DNA of 64,000 nucleotides from Cellulomonas humilata (GTDB lineage Bacteria > Actinomycetota > Actinomycetes > Actinomycetales > Cellulomonadaceae). Positions 11,557-20,431 of the stretch are shown piece after piece (positions within the stretch are counted from its first letter, which is position 1; every line of letters starts with the position of its first letter). Where the stretch lies: positions 62,001 through 126,000 of the forward strand of contig NZ_JABMCI010000069.1 of NCBI RefSeq assembly GCF_013359775.1, in the 5' to 3' direction. The position numbers and the translations under genes were made by a program. The notes under the pieces were generated by a model. The model made no database searches, was not told the origin of the DNA, and was given only the letters and a program-made list of their open reading frames with translations.

Positions 11557-13247
11557 CCCGCCTCGCCACCCGCCTCGCCGCGCCCGAACCCGGCTGGACG
11601 GTGGAGGCCGACGCGGTCGTCGTCGGCTCCGGCATCGCCGGTCTGACCGCCGCGCTCGAGCTGCGCACCCGCGTGCCCCGGGTGCTGCTGGTCACCAAGG
11701 ACATCCTCGCGTCCGGGTCCACCGTGTGGGCGCAGGGCGGCATCGCGGCCGCGCTGGACCCGTCGGACTCGCCCTCCGCGCACCTGCAGGACACGCTCGT
11801 CGCCGGTGCGGGCCTCTGCGACCCGCGCGCGGTCGAGGTGCTGGTCACCGAGGGTCCCGCGCGGGTGCGCGAGCTGGTCACGCGCGGCGCGGTCTTCGAC
11901 ACCGCCTCGGACGGCAGCATCTCGCTCACCCGCGAGGGCGGGCACCACGCCGACCGGATCGCGCACGCCGGCGGCGACGCCACCGGGGCGGAGATCTCGC
12001 GCGCGCTCGTCGCGCAGATCGAGGCGGTGCGCGAGGACCCGGGCATCGAGGTCATCGAGCACGCGCTCGTGCTGGACGTCCTCACGGGTCCGCCCGGACC
12101 GGACGGCACTCCCGGGCACGCGTGCGGCGTGACGCTGCACGTGATCGGCGAGGGGCAGCGCGACGGCGTCGGGGCCGCCCTGGGCCGCGCGGTCGTGCTG
12201 GCCACCGGCGGCATCGGCCAGGTGTACCGCTCCTCGACCAACCCCTCGCAGGCCACCGGCGACGGCATCGCCGCGGCGCTGCGGGCGGGCGCCACGCTGG
12301 GCGACGTCGAGTTCGTGCAGTTCCACCCCACCGTGCTCTGGCTCGGCTCGGGCGTGAAGGGGCAGCTGACGCTGGTCTCCGAGGCGGTGCGCGGCGAGGG
12401 CGCGCTGCTGCTGGACACCGACGGCGTGCGGTTCATGCCCGACGTGCACCCGATGGCGGAGCTGGCACCCCGGGACGTCGTCGCGCACGCGATCGTGCGG
12501 CGGATGAAGGAGACCGGCTCCGACCACGTGTGGCTGGACGCGCGGCACCTCGGCGACGACTTCCTGCGCGGCCGGTTCCCGACGATCAACGAGCGCCTGC
12601 TCGAGCACGGCATCGACCTGACCACGGACCTGGTCCCGGTCGCACCCGCCCAGCACTACCACTCGGGCGGGGTCGTCACCGACCTGGTGGGACGCACCAG
12701 CCTGCCCGGTCTGTACGCGGTCGGGGAGGTGGCCTGCACCGGCGTGCACGGCGCCAACCGGCTCGCGTCGAACTCCCTGCTCGAGGGCCTGGTGTTCGCC
12801 ACCCGCGCCGCCCGCCACATCGCCGAGCAGGTGCACCAGGGCGCCCTGCCCCCGCTCGCCCCCGTGCAGCGCCCCGGCGACGAGGCCCTGGTCGCGGCGG
12901 CGTCCCGTGCGCGGGTGCAGCGGATCGCGTCGGACGGTCCCGGGCCGCTGCGGTCGGGCGACGGGCTGCGCCGCGCCGCGGACCTGCTCGCCGCGGTGCC
13001 CACCGACGCCCACCGCCGCACCGACGAGGGCCGCCTGCTGGCCGTGCCGCAGGTGGCCGAGTGGGAGACGACGAACGTGCACCAGGTGGCGACCGTGCTG
13101 ACCGACGCCGCGCTGGTGCGCGAGGAGAGCCGCGGCGGGCACGCGCGCAGCGATTTCCCCGACACCGAGAAGGCCTGGCAGGTCCGGCTGGAGCTGTCGC
13201 TCGACGCCGACGGCACCCTGGTCCCCCGACGCGCGCAGATCGGCTGA
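11553..13247 (+). CDS. nadB: L-aspartate oxidase NadB
   Basis: NadB oxidises aspartate to iminoaspartate for de novo NAD synthesis. The 564-residue flavoprotein has the FAD fold at [17 protein letters not shown] (about 24-40), the succinate-dehydrogenase-like active-site region [30 protein letters not shown], and [14 protein letters not shown] followed by [30 protein letters not shown]. The C-terminal helical domain is complete. GTG 11553 overlaps the panD stop. nadC follows, but nadA (quinolinate synthase), the usual companion, is not within the window. Confidence 0.95.
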   Translation: MTRLATRLAAPEPGWTVEADAVVVGSGIAGLTAALELRTRVPRVLLVTKDILASGSTVWAQGGIAAALDPSDSPSAHLQDTLVAGAGLCDPRAVEVLVTEGPARVRELVTRGAVFDTASDGSISLTREGGHHADRIAHAGGDATGAEISRALVAQIEAVREDPGIEVIEHALVLDVLTGPPGPDGTPGHACGVTLHVIGEGQRDGVGAALGRAVVLATGGIGQVYRSSTNPSQATGDGIAAALRAGATLGDVEFVQFHPTVLWLGSGVKGQLTLVSEAVRGEGALLLDTDGVRFMPDVHPMAELAPRDVVAHAIVRRMKETGSDHVWLDARHLGDDFLRGRFPTINERLLEHGIDLTTDLVPVAPAQHYHSGGVVTDLVGRTSLPGLYAVGEVACTGVHGANRLASNSLLEGLVFATRAARHIAEQVHQGALPPLAPVQRPGDEALVAAASRARVQRIASDGPGPLRSGDGLRRAADLLAAVPTDAHRRTDEGRLLAVPQVAEWETTNVHQVATVLTDAALVREESRGGHARSDFPDTEKAWQVRLELSLDADGTLVPRRAQIG

Positions 13248-13251
13248 CGCC

Positions 13252-14154
13252 ATGACCGCACTCGACCCCGCCTGGCTCGCCCGGACGGTGGCGATCGCCC
13301 TCGACGAGGACCTCGGACCGGAGCCCGGCCGGGACGTCACGACGCAGGCGACGATCCCGCCGGAGACCGTCGGCGCCGCGGACCTCGTGGCCCGTCAGGA
13401 CGGGGTCGTCGCCGGTCTGGTGGTGATCCCCGAGGTCGTCGGACAGGTCGCTGCACGGCTCGGCCTGCCGGTGCCGACGGTGGACCACCGCGTCGCGGAC
13501 GGCGCCCGGGTGGCCCGCGGTGACGTGCTCGCGGTGCTGACCGGTCCGGTGCAGGTGCTCCTCGTCGCGGAGCGCACGCTGCTCAACCTCGCGTCGCGCG
13601 CGTCGGGCGTCGCCACCCACACCCGGCGCTGGGCCGACGCCCTGGACGGCACGGGCGCCCAGGTGCTCGACACCCGCAAGACGACCCCCGGCCTGCGCGC
13701 GCTGGAGAAGTACGCGGTGCGCTGCGGCGGCGGCACCAACAAGCGCATGGGGCTGTACGACGTGGCGATGGTCAAGGACAACCACGTGGTCGCTGCGGGC
13801 TCGGTGGTGGCCGCGGTCGAGGCCGTGCGCGCGCGGTTCCCGGACGTGACCATCCAGGTGGAGGCCGACACCTTGGCGCAGGCGCTCGAGGCCGTCGCCG
13901 CCGGCGCGCGGTTCCTGCTGCTCGACAACATGCCCACGCAGCTGCTGGCGGAGGTCGTGGCGGCGGTGCGCGGGGGCGAGCTGTCGACGGGGCGCGTCGA
14001 GCTGGAGGCCACCGGCAACCTCACGCTCGACCGCGCGCGGGAGGTCGCGTCGACGGGGGTCGACTACCTGTCGGTGGGCGGGCTCACGCACTCGTCGCCG
14101 ATCCTCGACCTGGCCCTCGACCTGGAGCCGGGGACGACCTCGACCCGCCGGTAA
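13252..14154 (+). CDS. nadC: Quinolinate phosphoribosyltransferase NadC
   Basis: NadC converts quinolinate and PRPP into nicotinate mononucleotide. The 300-residue protein carries the family signatures EDLGPEPGRDVTTQATIP, LLVAERTLLNLASRASGVAT, LDTRKTTPGLRALEKYAVRCGG, NKRMGLYDVAMVKDNH, VEADTLAQALEA and LEATGNLTLDRAREVASTGVDYLSVGGLTHS. ATG 13252 is 4 nt after the nadB stop. The TAA stop at 14152-14154 forms part of the TAAGAT box that may be the lysS -10 element. Confidence 0.96.
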   Translation: MTALDPAWLARTVAIALDEDLGPEPGRDVTTQATIPPETVGAADLVARQDGVVAGLVVIPEVVGQVAARLGLPVPTVDHRVADGARVARGDVLAVLTGPVQVLLVAERTLLNLASRASGVATHTRRWADALDGTGAQVLDTRKTTPGLRALEKYAVRCGGGTNKRMGLYDVAMVKDNHVVAAGSVVAAVEAVRARFPDVTIQVEADTLAQALEAVAAGARFLLLDNMPTQLLAEVVAAVRGGELSTGRVELEATGNLTLDRAREVASTGVDYLSVGGLTHSSPILDLALDLEPGTTSTRR

Positions 14155-14166
14155 GATCGCCCGGTG
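14152..14166 (+). promoter_or_regulatory. Candidate -10 box of a leaderless lysS start
   Basis: TAAGAT at 14152-14157 uses the nadC stop codon as its first half and lies 6 nt before the lysS GTG at 14164. No Shine-Dalgarno sequence precedes this GTG. A separate lysS transcript starting at the codon itself is therefore plausible even though lysS is only 9 nt behind nadC. Confidence 0.45.
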
Positions 14167-15684
14167 AGCGAGACGCCCCAGAGCACCCCTGCCCCCGACG
14201 ACGCCCCCGAGCAGATCCGGGTGCGACGCGAGAAGCGGGACCGGCTGCTCGCGGCAGGCGTCGAGGCCTACCCGGTCGGGGTGCCGCGCACCCACACGAT
14301 CGCGCAGGTCCGTGCGGACCACCCGGAGCTCGAGCCGGGGCAGGAGACGGACGACGAGGTCGGCGTCGCCGGTCGCGTGGTGTTCGTGCGGATCGGCGGG
14401 AAGCTCTGCTTCGCCACGCTCCAGGACGGCGAGGGGAACCGGCTCCAGGCCATGTTCAGCCTGGCGGCCGTCGGCGAGGAGCGTCTGGCGGCGTTCAAGA
14501 CCGACGTGGACCTCGGTGACCACCTGTTCGTGCACGGCCGCGTGATCAGCTCGCGGCGCGGGGAGCTGTCGGTGCTCGCCGACGCCTGGCAGCTGGCGGC
14601 GAAGTCGCTGCGACCGCTGCCCAACCTCTTCGAGGGCGCCGAGCTGTCCGAGGAGGCGCGCGTCCGGCAGCGGTACGTCGACCTGATCGTGCGCCCCGCG
14701 GCCCGGCAGACCGCCCGCCAGCGGCCGGCGCTGCTGCGGTCGCTGCGCGACAACTTCCACCGGCGCGACTTCATCGAGATCGAGACGCCGATGCTCCAGA
14801 CGCAGCCCGGCGGCGCGACCGCCCGGCCGTTCATCACGCACATGAACGCGTTCGACATGGACCTGTACCTGCGGATCGCGCCCGAGCTGTTCCTCAAGCG
14901 GGCGCTCGTCGGGGGCATCGAGCGCGTGTTCGAGATCAACCGGAACTTCCGCAACGAGGGTGCGGACTCCACGCACTCGCCGGAGTTCGCCATGCTCGAG
15001 GCGTACGAGTCCTACGGCGACTACGACACGATGGCGGCCCTGACGCGGGATCTGGTGCAGACCGCCGCGCAGGACGTGCTGGGCACCTCCGTGGTCGTGA
15101 TGCCGGACGGCGAGGAGTACGAGCTCGGTGGCGAGTGGGCCGAGCTGACCATGTACGGGTCGCTGTCGGAGTCGCTGGGCGAGCAGATCACCCCGCAGAC
15201 CGGCCTGGACGCGCTCCAGGTGTACGCCGACAAGCTCGGCATCGAGACCGACCCCAAGCGCCTCAGCCACGGCAAGCTGGTGGAGCAGCTGTGGGAGCAC
15301 CAGGTGGGCGACCACCTGTTTGCGCCCACATTCGTGCGCGATTTCCCCGTCGAGACGAGCCCGTTGGTGCGCGATCACCGCAGCATCACCGGTGTTGTCG
15401 AGAAGTGGGACCTGTATGTGCGCGGGTTCGAGCTGGCGACCGGCTATTCGGAGCTCGTCGACCCGGTGATCCAGCGGCAGCGCTTCGAGGCGCAGGCGTT
15501 GCTGGCGGCGGCCGGTGACGACGAGGCGATGCGCGTGGATGAGGACTTTCTCATGGCGGTGGAGTACGCGTTGCCGCCAGCAGGCGGGATCGGGCTCGGG
15601 ATCGACAGGTTGCTGATGGCGCTCACCGGTCTGGGTATTCGGGAGACCATCCTGTTCCCGCTGGTGAAGCCGTTGAGCTCATGA
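14164..15684 (+). CDS. lysS: Lysyl-tRNA synthetase, class II
   Basis: LysS charges tRNA-Lys. The 506-residue product has an OB-fold anticodon-binding domain (about 60-150) and the class II catalytic domain. Motif 2 is [15 protein letters not shown] (about 253-267, continuing STHSPEF) and motif 3 is [16 protein letters not shown] (about 474-489). Position before lsr2 matches other actinobacteria. By eye, codon usage changes inside the gene: after about 15319 codons such as TTT, GAT, TAT, ACA, GCA and TTG become frequent, while the first three quarters use almost only G/C-ending codons. The protein reads normally across this change. Confidence 0.97.
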   Translation: MSETPQSTPAPDDAPEQIRVRREKRDRLLAAGVEAYPVGVPRTHTIAQVRADHPELEPGQETDDEVGVAGRVVFVRIGGKLCFATLQDGEGNRLQAMFSLAAVGEERLAAFKTDVDLGDHLFVHGRVISSRRGELSVLADAWQLAAKSLRPLPNLFEGAELSEEARVRQRYVDLIVRPAARQTARQRPALLRSLRDNFHRRDFIEIETPMLQTQPGGATARPFITHMNAFDMDLYLRIAPELFLKRALVGGIERVFEINRNFRNEGADSTHSPEFAMLEAYESYGDYDTMAALTRDLVQTAAQDVLGTSVVVMPDGEEYELGGEWAELTMYGSLSESLGEQITPQTGLDALQVYADKLGIETDPKRLSHGKLVEQLWEHQVGDHLFAPTFVRDFPVETSPLVRDHRSITGVVEKWDLYVRGFELATGYSELVDPVIQRQRFEAQALLAAAGDDEAMRVDEDFLMAVEYALPPAGGIGLGIDRLLMALTGLGIRETILFPLVKPLSS

Positions 15685-15869
15685 ACCCGCTGCTCACCGC
15701 CCTGGCGGCGCTGTTGCCGTCCATCGGCGTCGGTCTGTTGTTCTGGTTCGCCATCCGCGCGGTGGTCAATGCGGACCGCACGGAACGGCAGGCAATCGCC
15801 AGAATGGATGCCGCCGAACGTGACGCAGAATTGGCTGCCGGCAAGAAGGAATCTCCGCCAACCGTTTGA
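15681..15869 (+). CDS. Small single-pass membrane protein
   Basis: This is a 62-residue protein with one transmembrane helix (about 5-26, [20 protein letters not shown]) followed by a charged, probably helical cytoplasmic tail ([21 protein letters not shown]). ATG 15681 overlaps the lysS stop by 4 bp (ATGA), a strong sign that the frame is real. Similar small proteins occur between lysS and lsr2 in related actinobacteria, as far as I recall. Function unknown. Its end overlaps the proposed lsr2 -35 box, and it shares the lower-GC composition of the lysS 3' end. Confidence 0.75.
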   Translation: MNPLLTALAALLPSIGVGLLFWFAIRAVVNADRTERQAIARMDAAERDAELAAGKKESPPTV

Positions 15870-15894
15870 CGCCTTAATGCGCCGATGCGATAGT
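15866..15894 (+). promoter_or_regulatory. Predicted sigma-70-type promoter of lsr2
   Basis: TTGACG at 15866-15871 and GATAGT at 15889-15894 are separated by 17 bp, close to the vegetative consensus. The -35 box overlaps the stop codon of the preceding small gene. The expected start near 15901 leaves a leader of about 36 nt containing GGAG (15927-15930), 6 nt before the lsr2 ATG. Confidence 0.7.
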
Positions 15895-15936
15895 GAGAAC
15901 GACAGCATTCCCCGCATCTGTCAGATGGAGCAAGCA

Positions 15937-16269
15937 ATGGCGCAGAAGGTTCAGGTCCTGCTGGTCGATGACATCGACGGCGGAGCTGCAGACGAGACCG
16001 TGACGTTCGGGCTCGACGGCGTCACGTATGAGATCGACCTGACCACAGGTCACGCGAGCGACCTGCGTGACGCATTCGCCCAGTGGGTCGGGCACGCACG
16101 GAAGGTCGGCGGTCGTTCCGCCTCGAAGTCGACGCCCGCGCGCGGGCGTCGTTCGTCCTCGGGCGACGCGCAGGCGATCCGCGAGTGGGCCAAGGAGCAC
16201 GGGCACCACGTGTCCGAGCGCGGCCGCATCTCCGCGGAGGTCAAGGCCGCGTACGACGCAGCCCACTGA
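15937..16269 (+). CDS. lsr2: Nucleoid-associated protein Lsr2
   Basis: Lsr2 is the actinobacterial functional counterpart of H-NS: it bridges DNA and silences AT-rich, often foreign genes. The 110-residue protein has the N-terminal dimerisation domain (KVQVLLVDDIDGG through ITYEIDL-type strand, here VTYEIDLTTGHASDLRDAF), a basic Ser/Arg linker (about 70-80) and a C-terminal DNA-binding domain (AIREWAKEHGHHVSERGRISAEVKAAY) whose RGR hook inserts in the minor groove. ATG 15937 has GGAG 6 nt upstream. lysS-lsr2 proximity is conserved with M. tuberculosis. It has its own promoter and a strong terminator. Confidence 0.97.
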   Translation: MAQKVQVLLVDDIDGGAADETVTFGLDGVTYEIDLTTGHASDLRDAFAQWVGHARKVGGRSASKSTPARGRRSSSGDAQAIREWAKEHGHHVSERGRISAEVKAAYDAAH

Positions 16270-16277
16270 TCGACGCG

Positions 16278-16311
16278 CGAGAGCCCGGCATCCCCCGATG
16301 CCGGGCTCTCG
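16278..16311. terminator. Bidirectional hairpin between lsr2 and xylB
   Basis: A perfect 15-bp stem (16278-16292 with 16297-16311) closes a CCCC loop. It starts 9 bp after the lsr2 stop and lies 13 bp before the end of the convergent xylB. There is no T-run, as is common for terminators in high-GC actinobacteria. Confidence 0.8.
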
Positions 16312-16323
16312 TCATGTCCGCGC

Positions 16324-17727
16324 TCAGGCGGGACGCGTCCCGGTGAGCTCGCGCACCGCGGCGTACTGCTCGCGCACCCGCGGCACGGGCTCGCCGCGGT
16401 ACGTGGTGGCCTCCGAGGCGGAGCTCCACGCCGGGGGCGTCGAGGCGCCCGAGAGCACCCAGGCGGCCTGGCGGGCGGCACCGTCGGCCACGTACTCGCC
16501 GGGCGTCGGGACGCGCACGTCCAGCCCGAGCACCGACGGGGCGATCTCGCGCACGGCGGCGGACTGCGCGCCACCGCCGATGAGGAACAGCCGCTCGACC
16601 GCGACGCCCTGGGCGCGCAGCGCGTCGACGCCGTCGGCGAGCGCGCAGAGCATGCCCTCGACCGCCGCGCGAGCCAGGTGCGCCGGGGTGGTGTTGGCCA
16701 GTCGCAGGCCGTGCAGGGCTCCCGTGGCGTCGGGCTTGTTCGGGGTGCGCTCGCCCTCCAGGTAGGGCACGAGCACGAGCCCGTCGGCGCCGGCCGGTGC
16801 GGACAGGGCCAGCGCGGACAGGCCGGCGTGGTCGACGCCGAGCATCCGGGCGGCCGCGTCGAGCACGCGCGACGCGTTCAGGGTGCACGCGAGGGGCAGG
16901 AAGGCGCCCGTGGCGTCGGCGAAGCCCGTCACCAGGCCGGAGCCGTCGGCGGTCGCGGCGGACGCGATCGCGGAGACGACGCCCGAGGTGCCGATGGAGA
17001 CCGCGACGTCGCCCGGCTGGAGCCCCAGCGCCAGCGCCGCGGCGGCGTTGTCGCCGGCACCCGGGCCGAGGATCGCCCCGCCGGTGGAGCGCGGTCCGGC
17101 CTCGTAGGCGCCGAGCACGCGCGGGACGAGGGCGTCGTGGCCCAGCGCCAGCTCGAGCAGGTCGTGGCGGTAGTCCTCGGTGGCAGGGGACCAGTAGCCG
17201 GTGCCCGACGCGTCCGAGCGGTCGGTCACCAGGGCGTCGAGCCCCGGCGCGCCGGCCAGGCGCCAGGTCAGCCAGTCGTGGGGGAGCGCGACGGCGGCGA
17301 CGCGTGCGGCGTTGGCCGGCTCGGCGTCGCGCAGCCAGCGCAGCTTGGTCACGGTCAGCGACGCGACCGGCACCGAACCGATGGCGTCGGCCCACACCTG
17401 GGGCCCGCCCAGCTCCTCGATGAGGTCCAGGGCGGCGGGCGCCGAGCGCGTGTCGTTCCACAGGAGCGCGTCGCGGACCACCTCGCCGTCCGCGTCGAGG
17501 GCGACCATGCCGTGCTGCTGACCGCCGACGGAGATCGCGTCGACGTCGTCGAGACCCCCCGCGCTGACGATCGCGGACTGGAGGGCGTCCCACCAGTACC
17601 AGGGTGCGACCTCGGTGCCGTCGGGGTGCGACGCCCGTCCGGTGCGCACGAGCGCGCCGGTGTCCGCGTCGCGCACGACGACCTTGCAGGACTGCGTCGA
17701 CGAGTCGATGCCGGCCACGAGAGCCAT
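16324..17727 (-). CDS. xylB: Xylulokinase XylB
   Basis: XylB phosphorylates D-xylulose to xylulose 5-phosphate, which feeds the pentose phosphate pathway. The 467-residue FGGY kinase begins with [15 protein letters not shown] (phosphate-binding) and has WNDTRS, the substrate/catalytic region [33 protein letters not shown] and the C-terminal ATP-site segment [29 protein letters not shown] lies 6 nt before the ATG. It follows xylA on the same strand after a 92-bp gap that contains the 51-bp hairpin repeat, which may lower xylB expression relative to xylA. Other FGGY sugars cannot be excluded by sequence alone, but the xylA neighbour argues for xylulose. Confidence 0.94.
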   Translation of the reverse strand: MALVAGIDSSTQSCKVVVRDADTGALVRTGRASHPDGTEVAPWYWWDALQSAIVSAGGLDDVDAISVGGQQHGMVALDADGEVVRDALLWNDTRSAPAALDLIEELGGPQVWADAIGSVPVASLTVTKLRWLRDAEPANAARVAAVALPHDWLTWRLAGAPGLDALVTDRSDASGTGYWSPATEDYRHDLLELALGHDALVPRVLGAYEAGPRSTGGAILGPGAGDNAAAALALGLQPGDVAVSIGTSGVVSAIASAATADGSGLVTGFADATGAFLPLACTLNASRVLDAAARMLGVDHAGLSALALSAPAGADGLVLVPYLEGERTPNKPDATGALHGLRLANTTPAHLARAAVEGMLCALADGVDALRAQGVAVERLFLIGGGAQSAAVREIAPSVLGLDVRVPTPGEYVADGAARQAAWVLSGASTPPAWSSASEATTYRGEPVPRVREQYAAVRELTGTRPA

Positions 17728-17745
17728 GAGCTACCTCCAGATGAA

Positions 17746-17796
17746 CCCGCGACGTCCGCACTCCTGCGGGTGGGAACCCGACGGAGTGCGGACGTC
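17746..17796. repeat. 51-bp extragenic hairpin element, copy 1
   Basis: The outer arms ACGTCCGCACTC and GAGTGCGGACGT are part of a perfect 16-bp stem (17749-17764 with 17783-17798). After a 2x2 internal loop comes an inner 5-bp stem CGGGT/ACCCG closed by GGGA. The element lies in the xylA-xylB intercistronic gap. The same unit recurs at 20293-20343 and 20356-20406, with a variant at 30255-30300. Confidence 0.85.
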
Positions 17797-17819
17797 GCGA
17801 GGAGACGGGACGGGACGGG

Positions 17820-19007
17820 TCAGCGGGCGCCGAGTGCGTGCTCGAGGGCCAGCTGGTTGAGGCGCACGAAGCCGAAGCCCCGCTCGGCGACGGCGTCGAC
17901 GTCGAGGTCCTCGTAGGCGGAGGTGTCGGCCAGCAGGTCGGCCAGGGTCTCGCCCTCGGCCAGCGTCGGCTGCGACAGCTCGAGCACACCGGACTCCTCG
18001 AGCGCGGCCTTCACCTCGGGGTCGGCCCGGAACGCCTGAGCGCGCTCCTTGAGCAGCAGGTAGGCGGACATGTTCGCGGCGGCGGAGTCCCAGACGCCCT
18101 TCATGTCCTCGGTGCGCGACGGCTTGTAGTCGAAGTGGCGCGGGCCGTCGTAGCGGGGGCCGCCGGACGGGAAGCCGTTCTCGACCAGGTCCACCGTGGC
18201 GAACGCGGAGAACAGGTCGCCGTGGCCGAACACCAGGTCCTGGTCGTACTTGATGGACCGCTGGCCATTGAGGTCGATGTGGAAGAGCTTCTCCGCCCAC
18301 AGCGCCTGCGCGATGCCCGAGGTGTAGTTCAGGCCGGCCATCTGCTCGTGGCCCGTCTCCGGGTTGAGGCCGACGATGTCGCCGTGCTCGAGCTTGGCGA
18401 TGAGCGCCAGCGCGTGCCCGACCGTGGGGAGCAGGATGTCGCCGCGGGGCTCGTTGGGCTTGGGCTCGATGGCGATCCGGAGGCCGTAGCCCTTCTCCTT
18501 GATGTACGCGGCGACGGTGTCGATGCCCTCGGCGTACCGGTCGTGCGCGGCGTTGAGGTCCTTGGCCGAGTCGTACTCGGCGCCCTCGCGGCCGCCCCAC
18601 ATGACGAACGTGTCGGCGCCCAGCTCGGCAGCGAGGTCGACGTTGCGGACCACCTTGCGCAGGCCGTAACGGCGGACGCGGCGGTCGTTGGAGGTGAACG
18701 CGCCGTCCTTGAAGATCGGGTGGCTGAACGTGTTGGTGGTGACCATCTCGACCGTGATGCCGGTCTCGTCCAGGGCGCCCTTGAAGCGGGTCAGGATGCG
18801 GTCGCGCTCGGCGGCGTCGGAGCCGAAGGGCACCACGTCGTCGTCGTGGAACGTCACGTGCGCGGCGCCCAGCTCAGCGAGCTTGTGGACCGACTCCACG
18901 GGGTCCAGCCACGGGCGGCTGGCGGATCCGAACTGGTCCTGGGCGTTCCACCCGACCGTCCAGAGGCCGAACGAGAACTTGTCTGCACGGGTGGGCTGCG
19001 GTGCCAT
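17820..19007 (-). CDS. xylA: Xylose isomerase XylA
   Basis: XylA interconverts D-xylose and D-xylulose (and glucose/fructose) using two divalent metals. The 395-residue length fits the actinobacterial class I enzymes. Visible features are the catalytic His region [15 protein letters not shown], the metal/substrate Glu-Lys pair in [27 protein letters not shown], and the metal cluster [26 protein letters not shown] 19007 is preceded by GAGGAG with a 7-nt spacer. An in-frame start 24 nt further upstream is ignored because it would fall on that site. Transcription probably starts near 19045 under control of the divergent ROK regulator. Confidence 0.96.
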   Translation of the reverse strand: MAPQPTRADKFSFGLWTVGWNAQDQFGSASRPWLDPVESVHKLAELGAAHVTFHDDDVVPFGSDAAERDRILTRFKGALDETGITVEMVTTNTFSHPIFKDGAFTSNDRRVRRYGLRKVVRNVDLAAELGADTFVMWGGREGAEYDSAKDLNAAHDRYAEGIDTVAAYIKEKGYGLRIAIEPKPNEPRGDILLPTVGHALALIAKLEHGDIVGLNPETGHEQMAGLNYTSGIAQALWAEKLFHIDLNGQRSIKYDQDLVFGHGDLFSAFATVDLVENGFPSGGPRYDGPRHFDYKPSRTEDMKGVWDSAAANMSAYLLLKERAQAFRADPEVKAALEESGVLELSQPTLAEGETLADLLADTSAYEDLDVDAVAERGFGFVRLNQLALEHALGAR

Positions 19008-19033
19008 CACACGTCTCCTCATCGAGATCAACG

Positions 19034-19083
19034 AATTTAGTTTGCCGGATGAATTTATCCCTTCCAGCCGGTAGGGTCAAGCC
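19034..19083. promoter_or_regulatory. Overlapping divergent xylA / xylR promoters and XylR half-site
   Basis: For xylA (reverse) TTGACC (19080-19075) and TAAATT (19057-19052) are 17 bp apart. For the regulator (forward) TAGGGT (19072-19077) lies 6 nt before its ATG and overlaps the xylA -35 box, so both promoters cannot be occupied together. TTAGTTTG at 19037-19044, near the predicted xylA start, equals one arm of the XylR operator known from Bacillus. The other arm is not conserved. A direct repeat AATTTA occurs at 19034 and 19052. Confidence 0.6.
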
Positions 19084-20292
19084 ATGCCGACGCCCGAGCC
19101 CCGCGATCCGTCGCGCGTGGCCCGCCAGGCGCAGATGCGGGACCAGAACCTCGGCGTCGTGCTGCGGGGGATCGTCGACGCCGACGAGCCGCTGTCCCGG
19201 GCCCAGCTCGCCGCGTCGGAGGACCTCGCGCGCGCCACGGTCTCGGGGCTCGTCGACCACCTCATCGAGGCGCGTCTGGTGCGCGAGCTCGACCCCGCCC
19301 AGACCCAGCGCGCCGGCCGCCCCGCCGTGCCGCTCGCCCCGGCGCGGGGGACCGTCGCCGGGATCGGCATGGAGGTCAACGTCGACTACCTGGGCGTCCG
19401 CGCCCTCGACCTGGCCGGTGACGTGCTCGCCGAGCACGTGGAGCTCGACGACCTGCGGGGGGTCGACGCCGCGCAGGTGCTGGACCGGCTCGCCGCGCTC
19501 GCGGAACCGGTGATCGAGGACCTGAGCTCCCGAGGCGTGCGCGTCGCCGGCACCGCCCTGGCGCTCCCCGGGCTGGTCGACCGCGTCACCGGCCCGCTGC
19601 GCATCGCCCCCAACCTCGGCTGGCGCGACGTCGACGTCGTCGGGGTCGTCTCCGCCCATCCCGCGCTGGCCGCGTTCCCGCCGCGGGTGGCCAACGAGGC
19701 CAACCTGGCGGCGCGCGCCGAGGCCCACGCCCGACGGGGATCGCCGAGCTTCGCGTACGTCTCCGGCGAGGTCGGCATCGGTGGCGCGATCGTGCTCGAC
19801 GGCGAGATCTTCCCCGGTCGGCACGGCTGGAGCGGCGAGATCGGGCACATCGTCATCGACGCGTTCCGAGGTCCGCGGGCCTCCGACGGCAGCCTGGAGG
19901 CGCTGGCCGGACAGGACGCGATGCTGCGCACGGCCGGCCTCCCGCCGACCGCCCGGCTCGACGCCCTCCTCGACGCGCTGACGGTGGGCGAGCCACGGGC
20001 CACGGCCGCCGTCGCGCAGGCCGCCCGGGCGCTCGGCGTCGCGCTCGCGTCCGTGGCCAACGTGGTCGACGTCGGTGAGGTGGTGCTCGGTGGCACCTTC
20101 GGCCAGCTGTTCGACCACGTGCACGACGAGGTGTCCGCCCGGCTCGACGAGCTCGTCATCTTCGCGCCCTGGTCCCCGCTGACGGTCTCGCCCGCCCGCG
20201 CCGGCCAGTACCCGGCGATGACCGGCGGCGCGCTGGCGTCCCTGGCCCGCGTGCTGGCGGACCCGGCGGAGTGGCTGCGCGCCCAGACCTGA
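19084..20292 (+). CDS. xylR: ROK-family transcriptional regulator, probable xylose repressor
   Basis: This is a 402-residue protein with an N-terminal winged helix-turn-helix (about 20-75: LSRAQLAASEDLARATVSGLVDHLIEARLV) and a ROK sugar-kinase-like domain (about 95-395: GIGMEVNVDYLGVRALDLAG, ALPGLVDRVTG, ANEANLAARAEAHARRGS, SGEIGHIVID). The usual zinc motif CxCGxxGCxE of ROK proteins is missing: after GEIGH the sequence runs to PRASDGSLEALAGQ without cysteines. It diverges from xylA, which supports the xylose assignment. It is probably a leaderless mRNA (TAGGGT 6 nt upstream). Confidence 0.88.
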   Translation: MPTPEPRDPSRVARQAQMRDQNLGVVLRGIVDADEPLSRAQLAASEDLARATVSGLVDHLIEARLVRELDPAQTQRAGRPAVPLAPARGTVAGIGMEVNVDYLGVRALDLAGDVLAEHVELDDLRGVDAAQVLDRLAALAEPVIEDLSSRGVRVAGTALALPGLVDRVTGPLRIAPNLGWRDVDVVGVVSAHPALAAFPPRVANEANLAARAEAHARRGSPSFAYVSGEVGIGGAIVLDGEIFPGRHGWSGEIGHIVIDAFRGPRASDGSLEALAGQDAMLRTAGLPPTARLDALLDALTVGEPRATAAVAQAARALGVALASVANVVDVGEVVLGGTFGQLFDHVHDEVSARLDELVIFAPWSPLTVSPARAGQYPAMTGGALASLARVLADPAEWLRAQT

Positions 20293-20343
20293 CCCGCAAC
20301 GTCCGCACTCGTGCGCGCTGGAGCGCGACGGAGTGCGGACGTC
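20293..20343. repeat. 51-bp extragenic hairpin element, copy 2
   Basis: The outer stem ACGTCCGCACTC (20299-20310) pairs with GAGTGCGGACGT (20331-20342). The inner stem CGCGC/GCGCG is closed by TGGA. It begins one base after the xylR stop and could end its transcript. It is 48/51 identical to copy 3 located 63 bp downstream. Confidence 0.85.
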
Positions 20344-20355
20344 GGGCCGGTGCCA

Positions 20356-20406
20356 CCCGCAGCGTCCGCACTCGTGCGCGCTGGAGCCCGACGGTGTGCG
20401 GACGTC
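20356..20406. repeat. 51-bp extragenic hairpin element, copy 3
   Basis: Tandem near-copy of the previous element (three substitutions). The outer arm pairs CGTCCGCAC (20363-20371) with GTGCGGACG (20396-20404). The inner stem has one mismatch. It lies 9 bp before the TAGGCT box of the lactonase gene. Confidence 0.82.
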
Positions 20407-20414
20407 CCCCGACG

Positions 20415-20431
20415 TAGGCTCGCTGACCGTG
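20415..20431 (+). promoter_or_regulatory. Candidate -10 box of leaderless lactonase start
   Basis: TAGGCT at 20415-20420 precedes the GTG at 20429 by 8 nt, with no ribosome-binding site between them. No -35 box is evident because the hairpin repeat occupies that position. Confidence 0.4.

Noticed and set aside
14164..15684. Frameshift at the composition change in lysS
   Set aside because: The reading frame and class II motifs continue unbroken to motif 3, so only codon usage changes.
16324..17727. Glycerol kinase instead of xylulokinase
   Set aside because: The SDASGTG region and partner xylA fit xylulokinase, and glycerol-kinase-specific motifs are missing.
20311..20400. Short open frames encoded by the 51-bp repeats
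   Set aside because: The repeats give similar short peptides in several frames because the DNA is repeated; they lack start signals and overlap the hairpins.
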